Assembly: GCF_038502225.1 (NCBI RefSeq)
Contig: NW_027197007.1
Coordinates: 1-64,000, forward strand
Direction: 5' to 3'
From: Cherax quadricarinatus
Taxonomy: Eukaryota > Arthropoda > Malacostraca > Decapoda > Parastacidae
DNA length: 64,000 nt
Below, piece by piece: positions 10,535 through 22,344 of this stretch. The notes beneath the pieces are model-generated. The model saw only the letters and a program-made list of their open reading frames with translations, was not told the DNA's origin and searched no databases. The first letter of the stretch is position 1. Every line of letters starts with the position of its first letter. A program made the position numbers and the translations under genes.

Positions 10535-11926
10535 TCAGACTGTTCCCCTGGACTGTGCCTTTGCCACATTTTCCCCCTCCTTCCCAACCATCCCCCCCCC
10601 CTTCTGTTGTGGCCCTCTCGCAGAGTCACTCTGGGTACCAGAACCCCATGTCTTTTTCCCCGGCCTTTGCGCCGGTGTCAGAACATCGTCCGAATCTGAC
10701 GCTGCTGCCCTTTTCCTTGTAGCTCCCTCAGTTTCCATATCTGAGTCCTGGGAGCCAGCACAATGGACTTCCACCTCTACCACCCTTAATCCGCCTCCAT
10801 GCCCCTCCATGGCACTCGCACTGTCCACCACAGGTGCCACCTGATCCTCCCCTTCCCCACACACACCTTCTACCCTGATCCCAGGGTCTTGTTCGCTGTA
10901 ACTCTCCCCCTCCGTAGACTGTAACATAGCCTGTATCACCGTCTCCAACTCCTCCTCAATAGCCTTCACTGCTGCGCCCTCCTGTACCTCCTCACTTGAC
11001 AACTGTACTGTTGATGGGGCAGGTGATTCATGGATCACCACTTCTTCCGATTCCCCAGGAGGAGCCACCACCACTTCACTCCACATGCGACCACGCCCTC
11101 CTCCTTGCACCCGTTCTTCTTTAGGCATTGGGTGCTCATGCGCAGGTGCTCCGCCCCTTGCCGGCCCAGGAGCCACTGTTGATGGGCCAGGTGAGTCATG
11201 GATCACCACTTCTTCCGATTCCACTGGAGGAGCCACTACCTCTTCACTCCACATGCGACCACGCCCTCCTCCTTGCCCCCGTTCTTCCTTAGGCATTGGG
11301 TGCTCATGCGCAGGTGCTCCGCCCCTTGCCGGCCCAGGAGCCATACTCCGCTTGCCACAGTCTGCCGCCATATGGTCAAATTCGCCACACAGTCGGCACG
11401 TACGCCTCTGCCCCGCATACGCTACCATTACCTGGGTTCTAAACTCTTCGAGATATACATACGAGGGTATAGGATGCCTAAGCGTCATCTTGAGATTAAA
11501 AGAACCCTCAGGAAATCCTGTGTAAGCACCTTTTACCCATTTGCCAGGTTGGGCCAGATGTACAGTTCCATAACGTTCGAAAACATTTCGAATATCTACC
11601 TCATCAGCCTCAAAAGGCACGTTGCGGAGCTTAACCCACGAATAATGTCGTGAGACATCAATCAACTTGACCCTCACTGCCGGTGTTACAGTAATGCAGA
11701 CGTCTTGGTAACGATCAACCAAAGCCTCGTATACTTGAGCAGTTAGCACTTTCACGAAAATTCTATATACACCGTTCAGTGCCACTCCATATAAATCCTC
11801 GTCTCTGATGCCATATGTCTCTCGTATAATTTTGGGCAATAACACATCGACTGACGTAGGTGTTAAAGCCCCACTAATAAGTTCAATGCCCACAGTATTC
11901 ACTCTCCTGCGAACACCTGGCGCCAT
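10535..11926 (-). CDS. Element A ORF1: gag-like RNA-binding protein with zinc knuckle
   Basis: 463 codons. Residues about 95-175 resemble an RRM-like segment (WVKLRNVPFEADEVDIRNVF). A zinc knuckle follows, CRLCGEFDHMAADC (CX2CX4HX4C). The middle is Pro/Gly/Glu-rich and contains a 56-residue direct duplication. The C-terminal region has the conserved block RKRAAASDSDDVLTPAQRPGK, also present in B and C. The protein is expected to coat the LINE RNA and assist reverse transcription. The start sits in a leader also seen in B and at the window start. Compared with B and C the last codons are shifted and the protein ends early. Confidence 0.85.
   Translation of the reverse strand: MAPGVRRRVNTVGIELISGALTPTSVDVLLPKIIRETYGIRDEDLYGVALNGVYRIFVKVLTAQVYEALVDRYQDVCITVTPAVRVKLIDVSRHYSWVKLRNVPFEADEVDIRNVFERYGTVHLAQPGKWVKGAYTGFPEGSFNLKMTLRHPIPSYVYLEEFRTQVMVAYAGQRRTCRLCGEFDHMAADCGKRSMAPGPARGGAPAHEHPMPKEERGQGGGRGRMWSEEVVAPPVESEEVVIHDSPGPSTVAPGPARGGAPAHEHPMPKEERVQGGGRGRMWSEVVVAPPGESEEVVIHESPAPSTVQLSSEEVQEGAAVKAIEEELETVIQAMLQSTEGESYSEQDPGIRVEGVCGEGEDQVAPVVDSASAMEGHGGGLRVVEVEVHCAGSQDSDMETEGATRKRAAASDSDDVLTPAQRPGKKTWGSGTQSDSARGPQQKGGGMVGKEGENVAKAQSRGTV
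11007..11343 (-). repeat. 168-bp in-frame direct duplication inside ORF1 of A
   Basis: Two copies about 168 bp apart: CCACATGCGACC starts at 11081 and again at 11249. Each codes for the same roughly 56-residue Pro/Glu-rich block with few differences. ORF1 of B and C has a single equivalent region. Limits are approximate. Confidence 0.8.
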
Positions 11927-12097
11927 GTCGTTGACTGATTAGCTCGTCTGGGAAACAGTAGAGGGGTGCAAAGCACGTCCGCACTCTACCTCATCCAGGC
12001 AGCGAATGCACAACACCTCCTCGTACCACTGCTGTCAGGTTACTGAGGAGCGTCAGGCAAGGGGGTCTGCACGGCCCAATAGCGATGCAGCCAATCA
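11927..12097 (-). promoter_or_regulatory. Element A 5' UTR
   Basis: The leader between the insertion boundary at 12097 and the ORF1 ATG at 11926. It shares two blocks with C and B: CTGCATCGCT.TTGGGCCGTG near the 5' end and ATTCGCTGCCTG closer to the ATG. LINEs of this kind normally carry an internal promoter here; that is family knowledge, and no promoter motif is asserted. Its first bases introduce a TGA into the H1 frame. Confidence 0.6.
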
Positions 12098-12400
12098 ATG
12101 GCCAGTATCAAGGGCAGTACCATTCAGCCCGGACTTTTTATGTTCCCATCTGTTGTAGAAAGCTTCCAGGTTTTCTATGAAAGCAGCTTTGATGTTATCC
12201 TCTTTTAATACCCTTGTGATTTTAGTCCACAGATTTTCCTCATTTGGGCATACCCAAAAACACTTCTCTGTTTTAATACTGCTTGTAGCTAGTTCTGGGA
12301 TATCTGCACAAGGAGCGTGACACCAATTTCCACAAAAATGACAATTTATCCATGTGGTAGCCCGTTTGTTTGACTGACCACAGACTACACACAGCTTCAT
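12095..12400 (-). CDS. H1 polyprotein, N-terminal part: PHD-like zinc finger
   Basis: 101 codons from ATG 12400, ended by a TGA contributed by element A. Cys/His spacing (CVVC, NCHFC, WCHAPC, CFWVC) gives a C4HC3 PHD-like finger over residues about 4-50, followed by a helical-looking Lys/Glu-rich stretch. PHD fingers are known in ORF1 of CR1-type LINEs. The last four codons before the break (DTGH) lie in the 12-bp TSD and recur at the start of the 6212 segment in the same frame, so before A arrived this was one ORF of about 1,440 codons. The plus-strand copy H7 has the same finger at 41159-41320. Confidence 0.8.
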   Translation of the reverse strand: MKLCVVCGQSNKRATTWINCHFCGNWCHAPCADIPELATSSIKTEKCFWVCPNEENLWTKITRVLKEDNIKAAFIENLEAFYNRWEHKKSGLNGTALDTGH

Positions 12401-13181
12401 AATGATTTGAATGGTTGATTTACTGCAAGTCTACTAGCAACCTCTTGAATATTATATTAATAACCTTAAATGAAGCTCTAGCTATTTGTATTTCTGTTTC
12501 TAACTCTTTTTGTATATTGGACAGCTTACCGTCACGTTCCTGATTTTTAATGTTTGTGTTTATAAGGGCGCCTACAAACCCATCCGTTTACAGTCTGCTT
12601 TATTGTCCAACGAAACTGTTTGAAACCAGTCCCGGGTTCGGACCAGTCAAGGGTTCGGACCAGTCAAGGGTTCGGACCAGTCGATCTGCTCTGATCAGTG
12701 GGTCACTTATTTAAAACATACTGGTCGGTGATTTGAGCTAACACATGAAGGATCTACTGGAAATTATCTACCCGAGTAATATGTGATTTGACTGATACAA
12801 AAGTATAACTTGCGTGTTGAAGAGCCGGTGATATCTGGCAGCTCCTACAATGACGTACAGTCGACCTCTTTGTTTATCAATCGCTGTATCTGGCTTTTCT
12901 ATTTTTGTTTTTCCGTCTCCACCACAATAAATGCTATATTATCACTATAGTTGACTGGTGCAAATTTTGGAGGAAGGACGCTTTTTCTGTAGTAATAATT
13001 GCTTCTCGTTGTGTATATTGCGACCGCTGGTAACTACAGGTTATATGAAATTCACAGTAACGTCTCGTATTTCAAGAAAATGAAACTAATGAAAGTCACT
13101 CCACTCCACTAAGTACCATTATAATACTGGTTAGTTGCTACTACAACACTGTATTCTGCTATTCACTGGTATCACTAGATA
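12401..13181 (-). promoter_or_regulatory. H1 5' UTR, about 780 bp
   Basis: Non-coding leader of H1, defined by the TSD at 13182-13202 and the ATG at 12400. The part from 12555 to 13181 recurs at about 90% identity, by eye, on the other strand at 33925-34523. The part 12401-12564, from GGCGCCCTTA onward, recurs at the start of H7 (40971). A short tandem element (GGTTCGGACCAGTC, about three copies) is at 12630-12682. An internal promoter is expected for a LINE, but none is pinpointed. Confidence 0.75.
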
Positions 13182-13978
<797 letters not shown>

Positions 13979-14935
13979 CTGCTAGTGTACCTCCATATAA
14001 TCTTCCTGGCCTGCTAGTGTACCTCCATATAATCTTCCTGGCCTGCTAGTGTACCTCCATATAATCTTCCTGGCCTGCTAGTGTACCTCCATATAATCTT
14101 CCTGGCCTGCTAGTGTACCTCCATATAATCTTCCTGGCCTGCTAGTGTACCTCCATATAATCTTCCTGGCCTGCTAGTGTACCTCCATATAATCTTCCTG
14201 GCCTGCTAGTGTACCTCCATATAATCTTCCTGGCCTGCTAGTGTACCTCCATATAATCTTCCTGGCCTGCTAGTGTACCCCCATATAATCTTCCTGGCCT
14301 GCTAGTGTACCCCCATATAATCTTCCTGGCCTGCTAGTGTACCCCCATATAATCTTCCTGGCCTGCTAGTGTACCTCCATATAATCTTCCCGGCCTGCTA
14401 GTGTACCTCCATATAATCTTCCTGGCCTGCTAGTGTACCCCCATATAATCTTCCTGGCCTGCTAGTGTACCCCCATATAATCTTCCTGGCCTGCTAGTGT
14501 ACCTCCATATAATCTTCCTGGCCTGCTAGTGTACCCCCATATAATCTTCCTGGCCTGCTAGTGTACCTCCATATAATCTTCCTGGCCTGCTAGTGTACCC
14601 CCATATAATCTTCCTGGCCTGCTAGTGTACCTCCATATAATCTTCCTGGCCTGCTAGTGTACCCCCATATAATCTTCCTGGCCTGCTAGTGTACCTCCAT
14701 ATAATCTTCCTGGCCTGCTAGTGTACCTCCATATAATCTTCCTGGCCTGCTAGCGTACCTCCATATAATCTTCCTGGCCTGCTAGTGTACCTCCATATAA
14801 TCTTCCTGGCCTGCTAGTGTACCTCCATATAATCTTCCTGGCCTGCTAGTGTACCCCCATATAATCTTCCTGGCCTGCTAGTGTACCTCCATATAATCTT
14901 CCCGGCCTGCTAGTGTACCTCGCATATTATGGAAA
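13979..14935 (+). repeat. Minisatellite array 1, 32-bp unit, about 30 copies
   Basis: Tandem copies of a 32-bp unit containing CCTGCTAGTGTACCTCCATA; units differ mainly at one T/C position (ACCTCC or ACCCCC). The last unit carries ACCTCGCAT, the form found in array 2 at 33196. It forms most of the loop between the inverted-repeat arms. Confidence 0.95.
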
Positions 14936-15003
14936 ATTTTCTAGGGTGGTTACCTGTATGTACCTCAACATTATATACATACAAGTAATCTCATTGGGAG
15001 ACA
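14936..15003. other. spacer between array 1 and right inverted-repeat arm
   Basis: 68 bp of non-repetitive sequence on the right side only; no feature recognised. Confidence 0.5.
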
Positions 15004-15966
<963 letters not shown>

Positions 15967-16021
15967 AATTACAACATAGGTCATTGTCTGCATCGCTCTT
16001 GGGCCGTGTAGACCTCCTGCG

Positions 16022-16103
16022 CAAACGCACTTCAGTTCCCTGACTGCAGTAGTGTGAGGTGGTGCTTGTCGCGCCTCTGTCGTCAGCCCAGGAGAACTAC
16101 CAT
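16022..16103 (+). repeat. 82-bp target-site duplication of element B, left copy
   Basis: Part of the C 5' UTR, starting CAAACGCACTTCAG and ending GAACTACCAT. It is repeated at 22345-22426 with one difference (GTCGCG versus GTCACG). The repeat interrupts C at a single point, so it is a duplication made on insertion. Confidence 0.92.
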
Positions 16104-16410
16104 TTTTTTTTATATATTTTATTTAATACCAATACAGTTTAACATAAAAATAAAGAAACAGTATGGATCTCAATCAAAGTAACTGACAACAGATTTCACC
16201 TATATGCTCGCAAGATATTGCTGCTAAAACATACAATAATAACTTACGGCAAGAACATAGCTAAAAAAAATACTGTCACAGGGTCATGAATTGACATATA
16301 TACACATTCATTGATGCAAAACATTGCATATATATATATATAAATTGTACATATAACATGACATCTGACAAAGGCTCAATACACTTGAACATAAAATATA
16401 CAAAGAAGTT
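16104..16410 (-). repeat. Extra 3' terminus of element B (outer unit)
   Basis: About 300 bp ending in the family 3' terminus (minus strand AAATAAAATATATA plus A run). It is tandem with 16411-16700, which has its own A run, and differs from it by roughly 10-15% by eye (for example AATACCAATACAG versus AAAACCAATACAG). Both units lie inside the 82-bp TSD. Confidence 0.85.
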
Positions 16411-16700
16411 ATATTTTTTTTATATTTTATTTAAAACCAATACAGTTTAACATAAAAATAAAAATACAGTATGGCTCCTAATCAAATTAACTGACAAACG
16501 GATTGTACCTACATGCTCGCAAGATATTGCTGCCAAAAATACAACAATAACTTACAGCAAGAACATAGCTATAAAAAAATTCCATGTCACAGGGTCATGA
16601 ATGGACATATATACAAAACCTTGCATATATATAAATTGTACATATGAATGACATCTGACAAAGGTTCAATACACTTGAACATGAAATATACAAAGAAGTT
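16411..16700 (-). repeat. 3' terminus of element B (inner unit)
   Basis: Homologous to 16104-16410 and continuous with the rest of the B 3' UTR. The internal A run at 16411 marks an RNA 3' end copied into the middle of the insertion. Confidence 0.85.
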
Positions 16701-17501
16701 ATATTAGTTAAATCCCATCCTTCGCATTAATCAAAAAACCAAAACCTAACATCATAATCTTACTAGAACATCTACATATGTATCCCTAACAATACAGCTT
16801 TACATATACCAACATACGAAAAAAAAACATAAACCGTCTAGATATGTGTGTATACCATACAGACTAAAACTTAACATCAAGAACTTAGCATTGACACCAA
16901 ACCGGTATCAGGGTACAGACCATAATTATAAACTTTAAAAAGAATCGAGTCATACATATATAAAGTATTACATAACGTCTGACCAATGACAAAGGCTCAA
17001 TACAATAGAAAGGGATATATATTTACACACACCCACACACACACACACACACACACACCCACACACACACGTACACACAAAAAGTTTCACAACATCACAT
17101 TAATCAGATGCACTGTATGCACAAAGCAAAACAGTATATAAGTGTATATCTCATCATGCAAAAACCCAGCACGTAACATAAATACAAACTAAAACACACT
17201 TCCTGTCGCAAAGAACTTATTCCTCAAGAATCGTGTCATACAAGACTGATACACATCAAAATTATACATAAAAAAACTTACTATATTATACCTACATTCT
17301 GAAAAGTGTTATATCTAACATAACGAGACCTTGAGCTCTACATCCACACTTGGATGCCATAAAGTCTCAATGAAAACCAGAAAACCTTTCCAAACCCACA
17401 TTCACAACACTCTCACGACCCCCCCCCCAATGGAGGCGAGCCCGCTGGGACCCCCTGACTCCCTCCAACCTATGAAAACCCCTTCACTCACTCATTATCA
17501 A

Positions 17502-20500
17502 TCACAGATTTACGAGAATCCCTAACGTTAGCATTCTATACCCCTCTGAGAAATCCTGATCCCACCTCCTCCCATACAAATCTCTGTTACGACACATCGT
17601 ACGATAGAACGTTACCGCAAGAACTTTCCTTCTCTCCTCACTATCCCCTCTCCCCCTCATCACCCACGACATATATATATAATCTACCATGATATAATCT
17701 AAAGCTCTTATGACACCCTCGTCTAACCCACCCATATCTAGACTTAAAGCACGCAGAACCGACACCCCACGACCCCCCACCCTCTGTACCAACCTACTTA
17801 ACCAGCACCTAACCTCCTCTAGCCCTTCACAAAAGTAAACTACATGGAACGCGGTCTCATCCCCTCCACAGATACCACACCCCCCACCCTCTACAACCTG
17901 TCTGTTTCGTAGTATCTCACCAGACGGAAGGATCCCATGCAGGAAACGAAACATCACCTCACGCGCCCGAGGGTTTAACTTCATTTTACTAAATCTAAAC
18001 CAAATACTCTTCCATGCATACATGGGGAACAAACCCTCAACTGGGATAACGCACCTACCTACAAGTAACCTACACAAAACCCTTATACGAACCTTTCTCA
18101 GTTCCCTAACCAACATCACAGCCCTCAAAACGATTTTGCATTCCCTGAACTCCATTCCTCGATACCACACACCCAGCCTGTCGTGTATCCTTCCCAACTG
18201 CCCTGCGTTCACACCCTCACGCAATACTTCCCATTTAATAAACACACATTTAGCCTTCTGTCTCAAATCCATCAACCCCAACCCACCCTGACTTACAGGT
18301 AACATTACAACTTCCCTCCGTAACCAATCACAACGTGAACCCCACAAAAATTTGTACACCCATCTTAGAATTCCCGCAATCGCTGTCTCTGTAATTGGGA
18401 ACACAGCTGCAACATGCCAAATCTTACTATACAATAAAATGTTTACGACTATCACTCTCTGTATAAGAGTTAGGTGCTGGGGTCTCAGAACACCTAGACG
18501 CCCCACGATCCTTTCCAATAACCTATCCGAGTATCCACCCTCGCCGCAACCATGTCATCCTTATAAATAATACCACAAATCTTTAAAGACATCGCCCATT
18601 CTTTAACAACATTGCATCTCCCCCCCCACACCCCCCACCCCAGAACCCAACCCCATGCACCTTGACTTCGCACTATTTACGTGCATTCCCGTGGCACTTC
18701 CAAATAATTGCACAACCTTGTCCAACACTCCCATTGACATCCCTTCACGAATGAGAACAGTGGTGTCGTCAACGTATCCAATTAAACCCAGCCATGCCCT
18801 CCCACCCCCCACACTTCCCTCACCTGGCGTACATAAGCTGCGGTCAACCATTCTATAAAAGGGGTCCTGGAAACATGCAAACAATATTTGTGACATGGGG
18901 AATCCCTGTCTAAGGTCTCTACCCATTGCAATATCCCTCCCCATACACCCATTAATCTGCATCCTCATTTTCGCCCCCTTGTATAACGTATTTACCCACT
19001 CGACTATTTCCTCCCCAAAACCCTGTCTCCTAAGTATAACCTGCAAAGCTCCCCTTTCCACTCTATCATATGCTCCCTGCCAATCTAGAGCCAACAAAGC
19101 CGCCCCTTCACCCCCACCCTTAGCTTCCACAAAACTTCTCAGTATGCCATGTCCTTCAGTCATCGACCTTCCCGGCAACCCAAACTGAGATTTTGACAAG
19201 ACCCTTCCCACAACACCTTTGAACCTATTACCTAAAATTTTTGCGAACACCTTATAGTCTGCACACATCAGTAATATGGCTCGGTACTCCCGAAGGGTGG
19301 GCTGCCTCTTGACCTTCGGGACCAACACTACAACTGCTGTTACCTGCTTCTCCCCCAACTTACCCTTCTCCTTCATACGATTAAATAACCTAACTATAAA
19401 TCCCCTTATTAACGTCCAATGTTGTAAATAAAATTCTACTGGGAGACCGTCAATACCCGGCGCTTTCCCCTTCCTCATTCCCCTTAACGCATTCTCTATT
19501 TCCTCTGCCGTAATAGTCCCACCTAAAGCCTTTCTATCACTATTTCCTAAATTACACGTCACATACGTACACACCTTGTCCAACGCCATGTCACCCACTC
19601 CCTCACTGTTCCAGTACTTCTCGTACCAAGCCTCCGCATATGCACACATCCCCTTCATGGTTCGTATCTCCTTCCCTGCTCTATAATTCCCAACCATCTC
19701 CGTTACCTCTAAACATGGAATAGCTGTCACCGCCTGCCTTTGCTTTTGATGCCGCAAAACACAAGCTGACGGCTTGTCGCCTCAAAGCACTTCTTCCACC
19801 CCTGCCTGCACCCTTACAGCTTGAAACCTTTCATTTTGCATCACCCTCAACCTCCCCTTTATTTCAGCTATTTCATCCATAGGAAAATTATTCCCCCCCA
19901 CCCCCCGCCCATAGCAACCTCTTAACCTATTCTCTAAATAGTTAGCCAGTCCATATTTTAAATTATTAATACGTTTTCCTTCGCTCACATAAAACTTTCT
20001 AATCCTTTCTTTTGCAACACAATCCCACCATGTCACAATGTCATCCACTCCCTGTTCTTCCACACTAAGCTCCCTCCATAGGACTGAAAACCCCTCCAAC
20101 CCCTCCTCATCACCTAACACACTTATATTTAATTTCCAATAACTTCTATATATGTCTGCGAGCGTCCCCCACCCAACCTCCACCACCACTGCCCTATGAT
20201 CTGACATTGTAGCCTCCACAGTACTGAAAGATTTCACATCCACTCCCTGAGAAAGGTACACTCTATCTAGTCTCGCAGCATATCCACTCCTAACAAACGT
20301 ATATTCAGTTTCCCACACCGCCCCCCCGAAGGCATCACGTAACCTAACATCCTTTAATAAATCCCTAAGAGCCACAGACATATATCCAGCCCCTTTTGGG
20401 TCCACATCAGCCACCCTGATTACACTATTCCAATCCCCACCAACTATTGCCACCTCTGGCAGTGCACTTAAGAAAAACACAAGACCCTCACACACAAAAT

Positions 20501-20840
20501 CATTCTTTACCTTTATGTTATTTTCTGCCGGCGCATACACACTCACAAAATACACACACTTACCCATCCACCACCCATCCACACGCAACACCCTCCCTCC
20601 CCCTCCTCCCTCGCTTCTCTGCAAAACAAACGGGCTCGTCTCCCCTATTAAAATTCCCACACCACCTTTTAGATGGGGAGATGGCAGGGTAACTACTCGA
20701 AATCCTGCCACCTCCAACACCCTACCCTCTTTAAAATTGTGCTCCTGCAGGAACACAACATCCACTCTAGATTTATTCAGGAAATTAAGAAATCAATTTC
20801 TCTTCATACCGCTACATAACCCCTTAACATTTACAGACAT
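17502..20840 (-). pseudogene. Element B ORF2 (endonuclease and reverse transcriptase), broken
   Basis: Homologous along its length to ORF2 of A and C. The start is placed at ATG 20840, 14 nt after the ORF1 stop, the same spacing as in C. Visible lesions: a TGA where C has Trp (KREW) near 20790; a TGA for Trp at about 19780 (EVL*GDKPSACVLR); and frameshifts between about 18600 and 18520. Endonuclease motifs (QEHNF, GDWNSVI, SDHRAV), RT motifs (LDWQGAYDR, LRQGFPMSQILF, GYVDDT) and the C-terminal zinc motif (CGICGGDETAFHVVYFC) can still be read. Part of the usual LRQGCP motif reads LRQGFP. Confidence 0.88.
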
Positions 20841-20854
20841 ACACCTAAGGCCTA

Positions 20855-22126
20855 TTAAAGTTTCCATCCCTGCTTCCTCTCATCACTCTTTACAACTCCA
20901 GAGCTTGAATTTAAGTTTGACACCTTCAGAGTGCTCTCTTTCCCTCCCCCCTTCTTCCGGTGCCTCCTATCATGGCTACCACCACCTACACCACTACCGT
21001 CACACTTCACCTCAGTCTGTTTCCCAGGCCGTTGTGCAGGCATAAGGACATCATCAGAATCTGATGTAGCCGCCCTCTTTCTCGTGACCATCATGTTACA
21101 CATTTCTTGGTCAGATGTTGCCTCTCAATGAACCTCCACCTCTACCTGAGAATGGTTTAATGATTCAACGGACGACTCCAAACCACCATCACGTCCCAAA
21201 CTATCATGTCTCTGACTTTTTGGAAGCGACGACTCTCCGATGACACCACGCTCAGATGTAGCGTCCCTCTCTGGCGGTGACAAAGTCTTCAACACCTCCA
21301 CCAATTCCTCCTCAATCTCAAGAACCTTCTTCTGTAATTGCTGCTCCTCCTTATCCACAGGAGACGATACCTAATCAGGCAGCTGGGGGAGGGACTCCAA
21401 CTCACCACCAGTCCTGTGTGCCCGATCCACTATCTCGCTCCACAAAACACCACGCCCTCCATCCGATGTTTGTTTCTCACCTGCCACCTTTGAAGCAGGG
21501 GCTGCGACGTCCACCACAGGTCCAGGCACACGTCTTCGCTTGTCACAGGTCGCCGCTATGTGATCATACTCACTACATAGGCAGCATGTACGTCGTTGTC
21601 CTGGGTACATTACCATGACCTGCGTCCTGAAATCTTGGAGATACACGTAGGACGGTATTGGGTGCCTGAAAGTCATTTTGAGGTTGAAAGAACCCTCTGG
21701 AAAACCAGCATAGGCACCTGCCGCCCACGTACCATGTTGAGCATAATGCACTGTCCCATACTTCTCAAAAACTTTCCTTATATCCGCCTCGTCCGCCTCA
21801 AAGGGAACGTTGCGTAACTTGATCCACATATAATGCCGTGAAACATCTACCATTCTTACACTGACAGCTGGTGTGACGTTAAGACTCACGTCCTGAAACA
21901 TGGTGACTAACGATTCATAAACCGTTGCTGATAGCAGTTTGACGAAAATTCGTTGTCCTCCATTCAGTGCTACACCATACAAGTCACTGTCTTGTACGCC
22001 ATATGTCTCCCGGATGATCTTTGGCAATAAGACTTGTGCAGAACTAGGCGTTATCGTTCCTTTAAGTAGCTCAATGCCTACAGTATTTATCCGGCGTCTC
22101 AGACTAACAGCCATCTTGACAATCAC
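20855..22126 (-). pseudogene. Element B ORF1 (gag-like), two nonsense codons
   Basis: 424-codon frame with internal stops near 21371 (TAG) and 21126 (TGA, where A and C have Cys after VEVEVH); no shift of frame between the pieces. N-terminal RRM-like block (MWIKLRNVPFEADEADIRKVF), zinc knuckle CCLCSEYDHIAATC, a Glu-rich coiled-coil-like stretch and the conserved RKRAATSDSDDVLMPAQRPGK block are readable. It ends KQGWKL before the stop, the family ending that is missing in A. Confidence 0.88.
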
Positions 22127-22271
22127 AGTGCACTTATGTTGTTAGCCGAGGTGTGACAGCACCACTTCACACCACTGCAGCCAGGTAACTGACAAGGGAG
22201 CTCGCCTACAAACAGCAGAGGGGTGCAGAGCATAACCACACTCTACCGTGGTCAGGCAGCGAATTGGTTTT

Positions 22272-22340
22272 CGTATCAGATATTAAGCTGATAAGAACAG
22301 ATACTACACTTTGATCTTAGCCAAAAGGCCGAGAAGCGAT
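22272..22340 (-). pseudogene. U2 snRNA, first 69 nt, fused to the 5' end of element B
   Basis: The minus strand begins ATCGCTTCTCGGCCTTTTGG, the 5' end of U2 snRNA, and continues through the branch-site recognition region (GTGTAGTATCTG) to CTGATACG. It starts at U2 nucleotide 1 and stops before stem-loop IIb and the Sm site, so it is not a functional U2 gene. No snRNA promoter can be upstream because U2 nucleotide 1 is 4 bp from the TSD. Identification is from recall of the highly conserved U2 5' domain. It is in sense orientation relative to B. Confidence 0.93.
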
Positions 22341-22344
22341 GTCA

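Larger units (their letters stand above)
6213..12097 (-). mobile_element. A: full-length Tx1/L1-like LINE with open ORF1 and ORF2
   Basis: A 5,885-bp minus-strand LINE inserted in the H1 ORF, bounded by the perfect 12-bp duplication ATGGCCAGTATC (6201-6212 and 12098-12109). It has a 170-bp leader, ORF1 (10535-11926), ORF2 (7146-10424), a 3' UTR of about 930 bp (6213-7145) and the 3' end AAATAAAATATA followed by A residues. B and C share this 3' end. Its 5' end aligns with that of C (CTGCATCGCT.TTGGGCCGTG), so it is full length. Assignment to the Tx1/L1-like group rests on the reverse transcriptase motifs. Both ORFs are open, so it may be competent, subject to the ORF2 start noted below. Confidence 0.9.
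2153..13181 (-). mobile_element. H1: full-length CR1/L2-like LINE, split by element A
   Basis: A complete non-LTR retrotransposon on the minus strand. The 5' UTR is 12401-13181, one ORF begins at 12400, element A interrupts at 12097, the ORF resumes at 6212 and stops at 2187, and the 3' UTR ends at 2153 with a repeated CCAGGTAA motif. Both sides are bounded by the 21-bp duplication CAAACCTCGTCTTAAAACTGT minus its last base context (2132-2152 and 13182-13202), which places the element inside old LINE L0. Without A it is about 5.1 kb. Several near-identical relatives (H2-H4, H6, H8) occur in the window. Clade is from motif recognition; the CR1/L2 group within the Jockey superfamily fits best. 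Confidence 0.85.
16104..22344 (-). mobile_element. B: Tx1/L1-like LINE fused to U2 snRNA, inserted in C
   Basis: A 6,241-bp minus-strand insertion inside the 5' UTR of C, with an 82-bp TSD. On the minus strand the order is TGAC, U2 snRNA nucleotides 1-69, a few bases, LINE leader, ORF1, ORF2, a 3' UTR with an AC tract (about 17027-17070), a first LINE 3' terminus (16411) and a second, diverged copy of the last 300 bp (16104-16410). ORF1 and ORF2 both carry nonsense or frameshift lesions, so the copy is dead although the TSD has only one mismatch. Confidence 0.9.

Noticed and set aside
13979..14935. CRISPR-like regular spacing of about 32 bp
   Set aside because: The units are contiguous with no unique spacers, and the window is eukaryotic. 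It is a minisatellite.
22272..22340. A real U2 snRNA gene
   Set aside because: Only the first 69 nt are present, without the Sm site and 3' stem-loops, and U2 nucleotide 1 is 4 bp from the TSD, leaving no promoter of its own.
16104..22344. U2-targeted insertion of the Keno/Utopia type
   Set aside because: A targeted insertion should have U2 sequence on both flanks. Here both flanks are the 82-bp duplication of element C.
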